Counted from the first letter of the stretch, positions 1 through 12,482 are shown. The stretch: DNA of 64,000 bases from Umbilicaria muhlenbergii (GCA_000611775.1 KK106984.1:2579234-2643233), one strand, 5' to 3'. The notes: generated from the sequence alone by a model not told the origin. A program made the numbers and translations.

Positions 1-632
1 CAGTGAGGATTATGCTATTTTGTGATCTAAAAATAGTAGCTGTTGTGATCAACACCTTTGCAATTTTTGCATTTTTCAATGCATTGTTGACTTTGTCTCA
101 AACTTGCATTGAGTTGAAGCTTGCTGTTGCAATTGATGTTTTTGATGTTAACAGTACTCTGTGTTCCCTTTGTGTAATCTGCTTAATCTCTTTGATTAAT
201 GCAGACTTTTGCGCCTTTTTAATCACCTCCGTCCATGGTTTATTGCTGTTTTGAGTCAACATTTGCACAAATGTTGATTTTGAGCTTTGGTGTTTTTGGG
301 TGTTTTCAGCATTTTCAGTCATACTCACTGAAAAGTTACCTGATTGAGCTGAATTTTTCATCATAAATTCAGGCCCTTGTTTTGCACTACTACTAAAGGT
401 TTCAGCTTTATCTGATGTAATTTGACTGTTTTGTATTTCCGCGTGCTGTTTTTGACTGTTTTGTGCAAATGCTGCATTTGCAACTTTTTGCTGCAGCTGT
501 TTTTATGCTTGCATTCACACTGTCTGTTTTGCGCAGTAGTAAATTCATTTTAGAATTTATGACCTGAATTTGACTTTGCAAGTGGTGATTTTGCACGTTT
601 GTGTTCAAATTTGCTGATTGTGGACTTTTCAC
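1..632 (-). pseudogene. LINE ORF1 (gag-like) fragment, runs off left edge
   Basis: Read on the minus strand, this stretch gives two frames: a Q/N/S/T-rich N-terminal part (632 down to about 408), then from about 364 a basic segment containing KPWTEVIKKAQKSALIKEI and REHRVLL, followed by VNNALKNAKIAKVLITTATI and NSIILT near position 1. This order (S/T-rich region, 'W-T-E-V' box, REHRVLL strand, later IILT strand) resembles ORF1 of fungal Tad-type non-LTR retrotransposons, an RNA-binding gag-like protein. The match is from memory of the family, not a search. In-frame TGA and TAG stops and at least one frame change break it. The reverse transcriptase ORF would lie left of the window. Upstream on this strand (about 640-1930) lies further AT-rich sequence without a clear frame, probably the 5' part of the same LINE. 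Confidence 0.45.
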
Positions 633-1930
633 ATTTTGTGAATTTTGTGACTTTGCGAGGTGGAAAATTGCCTGATTTAGGTTAAATTTTTGTGATGGGT
701 GTAATGCATTGACTAGATCTCACAGCGCAGAATTTGCTGCTAAATACAGTGATTTCATCATTTTGTGTCTCATTTTTTCACTTTTACTCTGTTCACTGTT
801 TTGCGGATTTTCACAGTTTTCCCCTGAACTTTGAATTCACACCTTCACCGGTTGACTTTCCTGTGAGGAAGTGGTGTTTTGCATTTTTTACCTTGCAATG
901 TGACTTTTTTGATTTGCCTGTGTATTTGCAAGAAGGTGAACGGGCTGTTTTAATTACTATTCATAACAAAGTAGTTTTCCTTTGTTATGAATGCCGCTGG
1001 TGTAGGTGTAGGTGTAGTGCATTAACTACTGTTTTCAGACTTCATGTCTGATGTTATATTCATTATAATGTTTTTTGATGTTTTCCTAATGTTTCAGTCC
1101 TGGTGATATCCTGAATTTACCTCAAGTTTAATATCCCTTCCTTTATAAACTCAAGCACAATCAAGAGTTTAAAGGCCTCATTTTCTATCCCTGATACTCA
1201 GAATAAGTAGCCTGTATGATCCTTAGGAATTTAAGTCTTATAAAAGCCCTTAAAATCACCTGTAGCCTGGCTTAATCTGAGCTTATTCAAATAAAAAATG
1301 ATATAGACTCACTGATCTTTACTCTTTATATATGAAATGCTTGACAAGAGTTCTTTATATCTCTTATACTCAGAATAGCGCTTTCCTTCACAGGCTTTTT
1401 TGTTAATCTGAGCTTTTTACAGTCCTTTATGTCAAACTTAAAAAGAATGACCTTTAGTATTGTAAAGCATGAAGGAAAATGTGAAAAAAGTGAAGTTTCA
1501 TGATATTTTGCAAGGTGATTGATTTAAGGTTTAGTGCTTACACCTCATCAAAATTCTCAAGAACCGTGACTTGACGTGTGTTGAATAATAATAAAGGCAG
1601 AAAGCAGTGAATAACAATGTGTTTTTAATGTTTTGCAATTTATAAAAGCAGTGTAAGATAGATTTAAATTTAATTCTTATGTGACAAATCAAGAAAAAAG
1701 GTATTGTGATTGTTGTGTTGTTGTTTTTGTGATTTTCAATCATTTTTGGTGTGAAGATTGTGACAACTTTGTGATATACTTGAATTCACTGTGCTTTCAC
1801 AACCACCGCTGACTTTGAGAATTGAAAAAAAGGGTTTAAGTCTCTGAACTGAGTAGTTTATGAGGTCTATGACAATGATATATCATATGTGTGACTTGGT
1901 TGCTTTTTGGTTTCTGTGAGAAATTTAACA
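633..1930 (-). other. Probable LINE 5' region, no clear gene
   Basis: AT-rich sequence upstream (on the minus strand) of the LINE ORF1 fragment. It holds only short frames, among them a plus-strand frame at 734-1051 and a minus-strand frame at 1531-1743, neither of which I recognise. The right limit is set at about 1930, because sequence from there to 3037 matches the gag region of the family B retrotransposon at about 16690-17850. The junction is therefore either the LINE 5' end or another breakpoint. No poly(A) or target duplication was found to decide this. Confidence 0.3.
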
Positions 1931-3037
1931 TTCAGTGATCATTTAAGTAGTTGATTTTAAGATTTTAATAAAGAATTCAGTCTTTGTATGAGTTTAACTT
2001 GCAGAGAAGAGTATTTGATTCAGTTTAATAATCTTCTTTGCATCAAGCAGTCATAAAGTCTGATTAATTCACTGACAGCACTTAATGAATTAATAAAGAT
2101 CTTCAGATCTGTCATCATCAGTGTTTAATTATCATTGAATGATGTTGTTCATTTTGTTCAGAAGTTCTCCTATTCAGTATAAATTAAAAAACTCATTCAG
2201 TTCAGTAACATATTATTAAAAATCAGCTTAAAAGGATAAGAAGTTTTTGAATTCTTAATAAAACTTATAAAATTCATCAATGATGATATATTTTTAATCT
2301 GAGTTTTTATAAATTCAGGTTAAATGTTTTAATAATTTAATAATATTTAAATAAGCTGTTCAAGATGCTGAATTCATTTGAAATCTTATATGTTTAACAG
2401 AGTCATTTTTAACTCTTGTTTTCACATATGTTATTTTCATCTGTTCAATGAAGTATTATTCATTCATTATTAATAAATAGTTTCTGATCTTTGTTATTCA
2501 TTCATTATATTTTGAATGATCACTGAAAAACATTAATGAATCAGGAAGCTTTGATAATTTAAATGATTTTTCAACTGTGAGTTGAGAGAAATTAAGTCAG
2601 AGAATGCTTATGACTGTGATTCTTTATTCAAGATATGTTATCACATCAGTTTATTCAATGACTTTTTTCTTCAATTTCTTGTTCTTATTCTTTATTCTTT
2701 CATAATTCACTTATAGTTCTTCATGTGTTTTTATAATGATGTTGATTTCATTCAAGGACTGCTCATGATCAGTGATTAATTATTAAAAAGTAATCATTGC
2801 TTTGAAGGAGTGTTTTTATAAGAGATTAATTAAAGTCTCTGCAGTTGAGATGATCAGAATCTGATTGATCAGGTTTTCATTTAAAGTGAATTGTTCATCA
2901 TTCACAGAAGTCAACAAAAACTCTTTAATTCATGAGTAAACTTCATTATCAATTTCTTTAATCATCATGATTAAGTTTTGATTTTAATTTAATTCTGATT
3001 CTGATTTTGATTTTAATTCTGATTCATTCAAGATGCT
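1931..3037 (-). mobile_element. Family B Gypsy copy 1, gag-region remnant
   Basis: About 1.1 kb here is closely similar, base for base with many transitions, to 16690-17850 of family B copy 2, which lies in the gag-coding half of that minus-strand element. Shared landmarks include TTGATTTTAAG near 1950, the CATCAAGCAGTCATAA stretch near 2041, and runs of GATTCTGATTTTGATT near 3000. It is interrupted at its gag/5'-leader junction by E1, and the sequence resumes after E1 at 9874 up to a family B LTR at 9914-10167. The left (3') half of this copy is missing, replaced by the LINE. Confidence 0.65.
3033..3037. repeat. E1 target-site duplication, left
   Basis: ATGCT, repeated at 9874-9878 directly after the right LTR of E1. 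Five base pairs is the usual Gypsy target duplication. The sequence on either side matches the uninterrupted family B leader at about 17840-17877, so the insertion is confirmed independently. Confidence 0.85.
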
Positions 3038-3265
3038 TATCATGAGTTAGTGACAATTTGAGACTCATGTAAGGCATGCGCCCTACAAGTGACTTAACAG
3101 TGTTAATGAATCACATGAAAACTCTGCACTGCTTAATCTCATCTTCATTCCTTAGTTATTAGTTTTATATAATTAGGATCATATAACCTTTATACATTTA
3201 TATCTCATGCTGTCACATACCTTAACTATACTTCCCTTTTTAGTAAGGGATGTTATAATCTTACA
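3038..3265 (+). repeat. E1 5' LTR
   Basis: 228 bp, equal in length to the 3' LTR. It begins TATCATGAG (the E2 5' LTR has TGTCATGAG, so the canonical TG end was probably lost by mutation) and ends TTACA. Contains a TATAA-like stretch (TTTTATATAATTAGG, near 3164-3178). The following bases GTTTTAATAATTTTACC occupy the primer-binding position and are shared with E2, but are too eroded to name the tRNA primer. Confidence 0.85.
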
Positions 3266-3326
3266 GTTTTAATAATTTTACCTTTCAAAGAATGATGACC
3301 TGAGATAAGATGCAAACTTAAAATCA

Positions 3327-4545
3327 ATTATGTTAAACTTCTGAAGCAGAATGAGACATGATGATGAAGAATTAACAAAATGATCATGAAACATCACTCA
3401 TTTCCTCTGACATCAGTGAAGTGAACCTCATGAGTGAAGGATCCTCAGGTGAAATGATGCACAACATTAATAACAAGATCATGCAAGTGAAATGATAATG
3501 AGATGAACTTCTTAAATAATAAGAGTTGCAGCAGCTCTGAATGAAAGTTCTGACATTAAAAATCAACCTACTTAAAGATCCTGCTACTCATGTTGATACC
3601 TCAGCTGAGAGATTCCTTGACTTTATGAACACTGAGTTCATAATAAGCAAGCACTGCACTGATGAAATGCTGTTAATACAAAATGTACAATCAAGAATTC
3701 AGGCAAAGGAGTTGCTGTTATATCATGATAAGAACATGAAAGAGCACCTGAATTGAATATCAGATGCAAGAAATATCTTTCATTTTAACTCAGCTGATTT
3801 CCCTCATGAGGAGGATAAGATAATTTATGTCATGTAATATTTAAAGAGTGAATCAAAGGAGATGTGACTGCAAGATGATGAGATTAAAGATTATTTCACT
3901 GTTATCTGAGATGATTTTATGAAATTTCTGCTCAACATTATCAAGGACCCTGTGAATCATCAGTTTCACATCACTCAACTATATAATGATGCTGTTCAAC
4001 TACTTCATCAATCAGTTTAAGCTTTCAATAATTATTTAAGCATCTTGAAAGCTCAGTTACCTTCTTACAGTGAAGAGTACATGAGAACTCACTTCTTCAC
4101 AAAATTAAAGTCTGAGGTTCATGCAGCCTTGATGAATTATCAGGACTTACTCATAACTTGAAAAAGAATCATCACTTTAACTGCACACCTGAAGAATAAT
4201 TTACATTTGAGAGGCATCATGAAATTGAAAGCAAATCCTAATACAACAATTATCTTCAGTTGCAAACCTGAGTCACTGTCAAAGCCTGCTGAGAATAAGA
4301 ATCATAAGCCTGATGAGGGCAAGGTGAAGAGCAAATGAGATAATAAATATGAAAGTGAATCAGTGAAGGCTCCTGAAACAAAGAACTTGTCACACATGAC
4401 TTGTTGAAATTGTAATCAGAAGAGACATTATTTCCCTGATTATTCACAACCTGTGAAAAACTTAAACCTGAATAAGACCCTGATTGCAGCTGTTTCAGCA
4501 TCAAAAAATGAAAACACTTCAGTGAAGGCTTTGTATCACTGAGGC
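3327..4545 (+). pseudogene. E1 gag (dead)
   Basis: Structural capsid protein of the Gypsy particle. The longest open stretch is 3541-3753. The frame continues with TGA stops through a helical capsid-like region to a C-terminal zinc knuckle at about 4396-4450, read as C-x2-C-x4-H-x4-Y. The last Cys of the normal CCHC has become Tyr, by a G-to-A change. A charged linker rich in Lys/Glu precedes the knuckle. The gag frame (position mod 3 = 1) differs from the pol frame (mod 3 = 0), so a frame change lies at about 4545-4560. E2 carries the same gag at 29854-31072. Confidence 0.75.
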
Positions 4546-4559
4546 ACTAAACAAAAGTA

Positions 4560-7500
4560 GCCTCAGAGCTTAATTTAATTATTGATGAACAAGATCTTCA
4601 CAATGATGATGTCATACTCATGCAAGCCTTATTGAACATGAGAGCTGAAGTCAATGTGATTTTGCAACATTTTGTTATTAAGCATCAATTGACTCATATG
4701 AAGAGCTTGTTGCTTTAATTTTAATTTTTAAATGATCAGAAGGCTTACTGCTTCAGTGCTTATCATGTGTGTTATCAGCTTATTGACAGTTGAGGACAGT
4801 TTCACAAATGTGAACATGTATTTTATACATTAAATAAGTCAGGATCACCTCTTATCCTTGAACTTCTCACATTAAAGACTGAACATGTGTGAATTGACTG
4901 CAGAATGAAGGCGTGACACTTTAATATTAAAAAGCAGCCTATTAAGTTACAATCATTTAATGAATTCACAAGAGAGATTCAAGATCACTTTGCTGTTTAC
5001 ATCATGATATGAGTCAGTCTGAGTGATGACGCTGCATCAGAGGTGTGCATATAAAGTGTTGAAATAACATAAGCTTTACCTGAAGAGTATGCTGATTATA
5101 TAAATGTGTTTTCAACAGAGAATGCTGACCTCCTTTCATCTCACAAGATCAGTGATCATGCAATTGACTTGAACAGCACAGATTCATCTTATGATTCTTT
5201 ATATAACCTCTTCAATACTGAGTTAAGGGTGTTATGAGAATATTTAAATGACATTTTAATGAAAGATTAAATTCATCATTTCATGAGCTCTGCAGAGGCA
5301 CTCATCCTTTTTGTTTCAAAGAAAGATAAAGGGCTGCACTTATACATTGATTATCAGAGGTTGAATAAGATGATCATCAAGAACAGGCACCTGTTACCTC
5401 TTATAAGTGAAACATTGAATCAACTTAATGAAGTTAAACTATTTATGAAGCTGAATTTGAAGAACATTTATCATCATATTTATATAAAAAAGAGTGATGA
5501 GTGAAAAACAGTGTTCTGTATGCATTATGATCACTTTGAGTATATGATCATGCCTTTCAGATTAGCAAATGTGTTGATTACATTTCAGGTTTACATCAAC
5601 TGAGTGTTGACAGAGCTTGTGAATATCTTTTGTGTTGTCTATCTAGATGACATTCTTATATATTCAGAATTATCAGTGAAGCACTGAGAGCACATTAAGC
5701 AGGTGTTAAACTGACTCTGCTGATTTCAACTTTATGTGAATCTTAAGAAGTGTGAATTCTTCATTATCAAGGTGAAATTCCTAGGGTTTATTATCACAAC
5801 TGAAGGTGTAGTGATGAATTCATGATGAGTGAGCATCATACAGAACTGATTAATATTAAGAACTTTTCAGAAAGTACAAGTCTTCCTGAGCTTTGTGAAT
5901 TTTTATAAACACTTTATTAAGTGTTATTCACAAGTTGCAGCCCCCTTGACAAATCTTATGAAAGATAGCAAGAATGAAAAGAAGTTTAAGCCTTTTAAAT
6001 TCTCACATGACACAAAGAAGGTGTTTAACTGCCTTCATGAGGCTTTTATGATGACATCTATCCTGATTCACTTCAATCTGAAGTTATGAATATGAGTGAA
6101 AACTGATGCATCAATTATTGAGCTCACTGACATCCTGTCTCAGCTGTTGAATAACAGGCAGTGACATTCAATTGCATTTTAATTAAGAAAGCTGTCTTCT
6201 TCAGAGATTTAATATGAAACTCATGATCAGGAGCTTCTTGTCATCATTATGATATTTAAACACTGACATCACTACCTCAAAGGCAGTTGTCATATCATAA
6301 AGGTATTAACTGATTATAACAATTTATGAGGATTTATGAACATGAAGGAATTGAATGATAAGTAAGCATGATGAGTAATGAAGCTCACTGCTTTTGATTT
6401 TAATATTCTGCATCAGTCTGAAAAGATCAACCCTGCTGATACATCATCAAGATGATCAGACTATGAGGATGTTAAAAAGATGAATGAAATTATGAAGAAA
6501 TTACTCTCAACACTTCAGAGAAAGTTAATCACTCTTGTGAATGTATTTTCACTTAAATATGTCTCTATTGTGAGGCAGCTGCTTGCAGGGGTGAGGAGAA
6601 TGACTGAGATTAAAAACCTCAAACTTCAGAAAAAATGCTGAAGAAGTGATGATAAAACATCTGCTCATGATGACTGTGATGTAGCTGTGAAACAGCTTAA
6701 CTCTGTCATTGAAACTGTTGATTGCAAACAATTTATTTCACATGTGATGATAAGAGATCTTGTCATTCATGAAACAACTGATGAAAGTCTGAGTTTACCC
6801 TTAAGGGATTTGATTTGAACTCTACAAAATGATGATTCATTTGTAGAAGTGACACGCAACACTGATTGTACATTAATGAAGCACAAGGTTAAAGCTGAAA
6901 GTTTCTGAAGATTTAACTCTGAAGGCCTTTTATTTCATGAGGAATAAATATATGTTCTGAAAGAAGAGTCTGTAAGAGCAGAGATCTTAAAACATCATCA
7001 TAATGATACCTTAATAGAGCATTTCAGAGTAGAAAGAATTCTTAAATTGATTGACTGTAAATATTATTGAATTGATATGAGTCAAGATGTTAAAGATTAT
7101 GTTGCATCATGTGACATCTGTCAAAGAGTGAAAGTGTTTAAACATCATCTTTATGATGAGCTACAGGTGTTGCCTCAGTCAGAAGAATCATGACAGCAAG
7201 TTATAATGAATTTTATCATTAACTTGCTGTCAAGTAAGTGCAAGAGTTGCATCTATGATGTGATCTTAATGATTATGAATCAGTATACAAAAATGGCTTG
7301 ATACATTCAAATCATGAAAATGATTATAGTAACAGAGTTGACTGACTTGTTCTATGAGGAAATAATATGCTGATTCAGTGTATTGAAAGAGGCTGTCTCT
7401 GATCAGAGATCAGTTTTCACAAGTGCTTTCTGATTAAAAATGTGCTATTATTTAAGGATGAAGCGTCAGCTAAGCATCATCTTTCACTCATAAATGAATG

Positions 7501-8280
7501 AACAGACAGAATGACAGAATTAAATCTTAAAACATTATTTTCACTGTTACTGCTCAGATGAACAAGACAACTGAATAAACTTTTTACCTCTGACAGAATT
7601 CACTTATAACAATGAAACACAAGCATCAATAAGATGCAGTTCTTTTTATGTCATGTATATTTATCATCTGAAAGTAAGATTCAAAGTTGAGAATGACTTC
7701 AGGAAAGAAGAGGTACCTGCAGTTAAAAATCAGATGAAATGATTTCATGACATATAAAAAGCACTGTCACAATGATGAGAAAATGTAGTTAATTCTCAGA
7801 CAAAATATTATAATGTCAAACATAAACTCAAGACCTATAATGTGAGAGACTTGATAATGTTATTCATGAAGAACTTATGACAGAAGCGCTTGAGCAGAAA
7901 ACTGTCTTACAAATTCATTAAATTATTTCAGATTGAAGACTTAATAAGGAAGCAGATCTACAGATTAACTTTACTGCTCATTTATCAAATTTATAATGTC
8001 TTTCACATCTCTTACTTGAAGTCATATCAGTGCAGAGCTGATGATCACTTTAAATCATTGCTGTCACCTCTGAAGCTAATTGATGATGAAGAAGAATATG
8101 AAGTCAAAGAGATTTTAAATCATCAGAAATTCAGAAATGAAATCTTGTACAAAGTGAGATGAAAGGGTTGATCAGAAGAATATGATCAATGAGTGTTAAA
8201 AAAGAACTTAAAAGGTGTGCAGAAAATGCATGCAGCCTTTAACAACAAATTAGAAGAGTGCAGGAAGAAGTGATTTAAAA
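4560..8280 (+). pseudogene. E1 pol: protease, RT, RNase H, integrase, chromodomain (dead)
   Basis: One frame holds for about 3.7 kb without a net frameshift. The RT palm is at about 5270-5670, with the catalytic YLDDILIYS box at 5640-5666 (both Asp intact). The FVNFYKHFIK and APLTNLMK boxes follow at 5895-5970, and RNase H motifs (KTDAS, ETHDQELL) at 6090-6245. The integrase zinc finger H-x-H...C-x2-C is at about 6990-7130, integrase core remnants to about 7600, and a C-terminal domain to 8030. A chromodomain at about 8090-8270 reads EEYEVKEIL...ILYKVR then TGA-K-G-TGA, where Trp is expected at both stops. Between 5283 and 6460 I count 16 TGA, 3 TAA and no TAG. Function lost; identity secure. 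Confidence 0.85.
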
Positions 8281-9645
8281 AGATTTAATTAACATCATAA
8301 AAACACTCTTTCCTGATTTTCCTCAAGAGGTTTTACAGATTTTATTAAGGCCTTATAAGTGATTTATGACAAGAGTTAAGGATGACAAGTTCACTAAAAA
8401 AGATGAATCATCAGAGAAGCACATGAGAATCATAATATTATTATCATCATTACAGCAGACCAAAGCAGGCAAAAGGAATTATTATATAAAATCAGCAAAA
8501 CACTGAAAAAGAATAATTTACTCATCATCATCATTTTCATTTTTCTTCTTATCTTCTTCATTCTTCTCTGATTTCTTTAATCCCTTTGACTTCTCAAACA
8601 GAGAGAAGTCCTCATCATCATTATCATCATCATCATCAACAATGACAGGCAAATGCTTCTAGAATAAAATGCACATTAGCTGATCATAATCATCATGTCA
8701 AGGGTGAAGAGAAGGGGATCAAACTGAATATCACATGATATTTAAGATACCTTCAAGTGTGTTGTTGCTGCACTTAATCTGCTTAAGCAGCAGAAGACTG
8801 ATCTTGATAATAAACTTCAATTTAAACAGCTTCTGATGACAGCTGATAATGCAGAGATGCACTGTAATCTTCTTGTTATAACACTTTTGACGCGCGCCTT
8901 GAGAGCAGTCAGGAGAGCAGGCAGAAGAGTGTTAATATTAACTCTGTTGATTAAATGTATCAATGTGTTTACCTTGCAGGTGAACCGCGCAGGAATTTTA
9001 AATCATCAGTGAGATACAACAGGTGAGCATGTTAAACTTATCAAAAGACAAGCTTTATGAAGATTTACACAGTATGTGCATTTAATATTCACATGAGTAT
9101 CACAAACCTGCATGATATCTTCAGTGAAATGATGACTGCATCAGAGGCAAAATAATTTAATGAGGTGCACATGAGGGCCTGTGAAGCACTTGACAATGAG
9201 TGAGTGTTATATGATGTCATGCATTAATCACACATGTGCAGAGCCTGTTTCTCTGACTTACAAGCATGATGACTGATGTTGTGATGATGTAAATGATGTG
9301 TTTTGAGAGTGCATTAATGATGTTACAGTGATGAGTCACTGCTCTGGCAAAAGTTGATGACAGAAGGCTGAGGAGTTGACAGTATTTATATTTTAAAACT
9401 TTTATTGTGATATCATCATCTGAGGCCTTGATTATGTTATCATAATGCTGTCATGTTGACACTGTCATGACTTCACTGTCATCTCTTCACTTCTCAGGGT
9501 TTTCACTGTCATGTGACAAGCTCACTTCATTATCATCTCACTTAATCAGTGCTGATGTCATGTCATTAATTCAACTGTTAATTGAGTCTTTTATCAGTCA
9601 CTCACCTTTCTGCATCAGAGGGCTGCTGCATAAAGAGGAGGTAAT
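8281..9645 (+). other. E1 long 3' region, no recognised gene
   Basis: About 1.36 kb between the chromodomain and the 3' LTR, conserved in position in E2. It contains a Ser/Phe-coding (or, on the minus strand, Asp/Glu/Lys-coding) simple-sequence stretch at about 8515-8645 made of TCATCA and TTCTTC runs. It also contains one of the few surviving CpG clusters (GACGCGCGCC near 8890). Purine-rich DNA adjoins the LTR. No known domain. Confidence 0.5.
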
Positions 9646-9873
9646 TATCATGAGTTAATGACAATTTGAAACTCATGTAGGGCATGCGCCCTACAAGTGA
9701 CTTGACAGCATTAATGAGTCACATGAAAACTCTGCACTACTTAATCTCACCTTCATTTCTTAGTTATTAGTTTTATATAATTAGAATCATATAACTTCTA
9801 TACATTTATATCTCATGCTGTCACATACCTCAACTATACTTCCCTTTTTAATAAGGGACGCTATAGTCTTACA
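9646..9873 (+). repeat. E1 3' LTR
   Basis: 228 bp, beginning TATCATGAG after the purine tract and ending GTCTTACA, followed by target duplication ATGCT (9874-9878). It differs from the 5' LTR almost only by C/T and G/A transitions. Confidence 0.85.
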
Positions 9874-9913
9874 ATGCTTCACAGCAGGAGATAAAGAAAG
9901 AGATTTAAAATAA

Positions 9914-10167
9914 TGTTAAAATTATGCAAATTATGAATTAATGCATGTGTTTTAACAGCTGACATTTAGCTACAGAGAAGAATTTTAATTTAAGAAGCAA
10001 AAGAAAGAAAGAACATAAAGATTAAAATTTTTATATATATGTTAAATTTATTAATTTAATCATTGTTAATTTATTTAATTTATTCATCATTAACCTGTTC
10101 AGTCATTCAGTTCAGTACATCATTTAAATCATTTAATTTAATTCAATGTTTAAGCATAAACCTGACA
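9914..10167 (-). repeat. Family B LTR (5' LTR of copy 1)
   Basis: 254 bp starting TGTTAAAATTATGCA and ending AAACCTGACA, homologous to the LTRs at 12244-12482 and 17878-18142. The bases immediately left (ATTTAAAATAA) match those left of 17878. This is therefore the 5' LTR of the minus-strand copy whose body lies to the left. More mutated than its relatives. Confidence 0.7.
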
Positions 10168-10938
10168 GACAATGATGAACATATTAATATAAATAACTCT
10201 GATGACTTCATTAATAATCTTGAGGCAGTCACTGCTTACAATCAAGAAGTCATTGAGCATCAGTGATTATAATTACAACACATATGACAAGAAATTGAGT
10301 TTGAGAATAATAATAAAAAGCTTTAAAAACTTAATCAACACCTGCAAAAAGATTCTTCAATTATAATAAATTTAAGAAATAACACAAGTTCATCACATAA
10401 ATTATAATGTTAAATTACAACAGACATCACACCTTCCTCTTTTTAATATTTCATTAAGACATGAGAGCCTCATTTTTACACAAAAGATGTTAAAGTTATT
10501 AAATGAAAACTTTAAAAATATTTAAATGAAATTAATCAGAGCTGAGAGCTGATGTTGAAGTAATTTTTTACTGAATGAGATTTCATCATCTGAGCAGCCT
10601 TTCACCTTGAGAAAACAGTCATGAGTGATTGATGAAAGCAAAAGAAACAGCATGATTATATTTAAATCATTTATAATAACTTTTTAAAGATGCTGAAGAA
10701 AAATTTATTCTCTGATAAAGACACAATGAATGAAATATCATCATTTTTAATGCAGTTGAATTTCACAGTCATGATATAATCATTTTTTAATATGATAAAT
10801 TATTAAAACTTTACTGCTTCCTTTCAGCTTCACATAAGAAAATCAGTAAAACACTTATTTAAAACTGCTGATGATTAAGACTTCTTCATTATATTCTGAC
10901 TGAATTATGATGTTGAGATTTAATGCAGATTGTGTCAA
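10168..10938 (+). pseudogene. Gag-like fragment 1 (E4-related)
   Basis: Repeats, about 1.24 kb upstream and with many transitions, the gag-like segment at about 11385-12170. Shared plus-strand peptides include HNQEVIKHQ-type, SQELMLK-type and MSDWWKQK-type stretches in which most Trp positions are TGA. Similarity stops near 10938. Probably the 5' part of a second E4-family element that was invaded by family B copy 1 (its LTR ends at 10167). No zinc knuckle or protease is visible, so the gag label rests on its place in E4. Confidence 0.4.
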
Positions 10939-11330
10939 GGTCATTATATATAATATGACAGTATAACATTATAATACAACACTATGATATGACATTATAA
11001 TATGACACTATGATATGACATTATAACTTAAATATAATGACTCAACACTTAGCATCTTAACATCAAGTGAAAACTCTTCACAAGAAGATGCAGAAACCTG
11101 CTTTCTCAATGATTAATTTTATCATCAAATAAATTATGTATAATCACTGCATTAACTTCATCATGATTATATTGCTTATGACACCCTGTTCAACATCATT
11201 ATGATGATCATCATACACTCAGCTTTTTACATACTGATCACTCAGTACCTTCAAGTGAACAGTCACATTAAAAGCATAAGACATGATGACATCAACATTT
11301 CAATCTCATCAGGTCAGTGAAACAGTTAAT
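10939..11330. repeat. AT-rich spacer with short tandem repeat
   Basis: About 390 bp between two gag-like fragments. From about 10960 to 11035 a motif close to ATATGACATTATA recurs several times (TATGACAGTATAACATTATAATAC, then ATATGACATTATAATATGAC units). No gene is visible. It could be an eroded leader of E4. Confidence 0.4.
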
Positions 11331-12243
11331 AATTAAACTGAGATAAACTCTTCAATTAACAAGTCTACATTATCAGTCATTGATACCTTTACTTTTGACA
11401 TCATTGATGATGATGATGAACATATCACTGCAGGTAACTCTGATAACATCATTAATGATTTTAAAGCAAACACTGCTCATAATCAGGAAGTCATCAAGCA
11501 TCAGTGATTATAATTATGACATGTATAACAAGAAATTGAGTTTGAGGACAATAAAAAAAAGCTTCAGAAGTTTAATTAACATCTGTAAGAAAATCCTTCA
11601 ATTATAATAAACTTAAAAAATAATGCAGGTTCATCACACAGATTATGATGTTAAATTATAACAGACATCACACCTCCTCCTTTTTAACATCTTATAAAGT
11701 CATGAGAGCCTCACCTCTACACAGGAGGCATCAAAGTCATTAAATGAAAACTTCAAGAATACTTAAATGAAATTAATCAGAGCTGAGAGCTGATGCTGAA
11801 GCAGTTTTTTACTGAATGAGATTTCATCATCTGAGCAGGCACCTACCTAGAGAAAACAGTCATGAGTAATTAACAGAAGTAAAAAGAGCAGCATGATTAT
11901 ATTTAAATCATTTATAACAACTTTTTAAAGATTTTAAAGAAGAACTTATCCTCTGATGAAGACATGAATGAATGAAATATCATCACCTTCAATGCTGTTG
12001 AACTTTGCAGTCATGATACAATCACCTCTTGATATAACAGATTATCAGAACTCTACTATTTCCTTTTAACTTCACATAAGAAAATTGATGAGATGTTCAT
12101 TCAAGATCACTGATAATTAAGACTTTCACATCATGTTTTAACTAAATTATGATGTTGAGATCTGATGTAGATTGCAAAACAGTCAGTGCAAGAAATCTCA
12201 ACACATTTTAACATCATCATTAATCATGAACTGTTTCAAAGCC
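11331..12243 (+). pseudogene. E4 gag N-terminal part (dead)
   Basis: Plus-strand reading frame with an open piece at 11380-11604, then a frame with TGA stops at the expected Trp positions through LTSHKKIDEMFIQDH near 12070-12115. It is directly interrupted at 12244 by family B copy 2. Its continuation is an Arg/Gly then Gln-rich stretch at 18630-18770 (near GQYNHMRYYQ), followed beyond E3 by E4 RT. That order makes it gag. The level of decay prevents defining the start codon. Confidence 0.45.
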
Positions 12244-12482
12244 TGTCAAGACTATGCAGATTATAAATTAATGCATATGTTTTAACAGGTTGACATTTAG
12301 CTTCAGAAGAGAATTTTAGTTTAAAGAGTGAAAAAAAGAAAGAGCATGAAGATTAAAGCTTTTATGTGCACATTAAACTCATTAATTTAAATTGCTGCTA
12401 ACTCAATCAGTCATTCAGTTCAGTACATTGTTCAGATCATTCAGTTCAACATTCAGTTTAATATTCAGATGTAAACTTGACA
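12244..12482 (-). repeat. Family B copy 2 3' LTR
   Basis: Begins TGTCAAGACTATGCAG and ends AAACTTGACA. It is 26 bp shorter than its partner because it lacks one unit of an internal CATTCAGATCATTCAG-type repeat. Confidence 0.75.

Larger units (their letters stand above)
3038..9873 (+). mobile_element. E1: full-length chromodomain Gypsy retrotransposon
   Basis: An LTR retrotransposon of 6,836 bp with two 228-bp LTRs (3038-3265, 9646-9873), 5-bp target duplication ATGCT on both sides, a purine tract directly before the right LTR (AAAGAGGAGG near 9633-9642), and gag then protease-RT-RNase H-integrase-chromodomain in the plus direction. Sister copy E2 lies 26,527 bp downstream. It is inserted in family B copy 1. 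The coding region is dead, full of in-frame stops, nearly all TGA. The 3' part after the chromodomain (about 8290-9645) is unusually long and carries no recognised domain. Confidence 0.9.
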
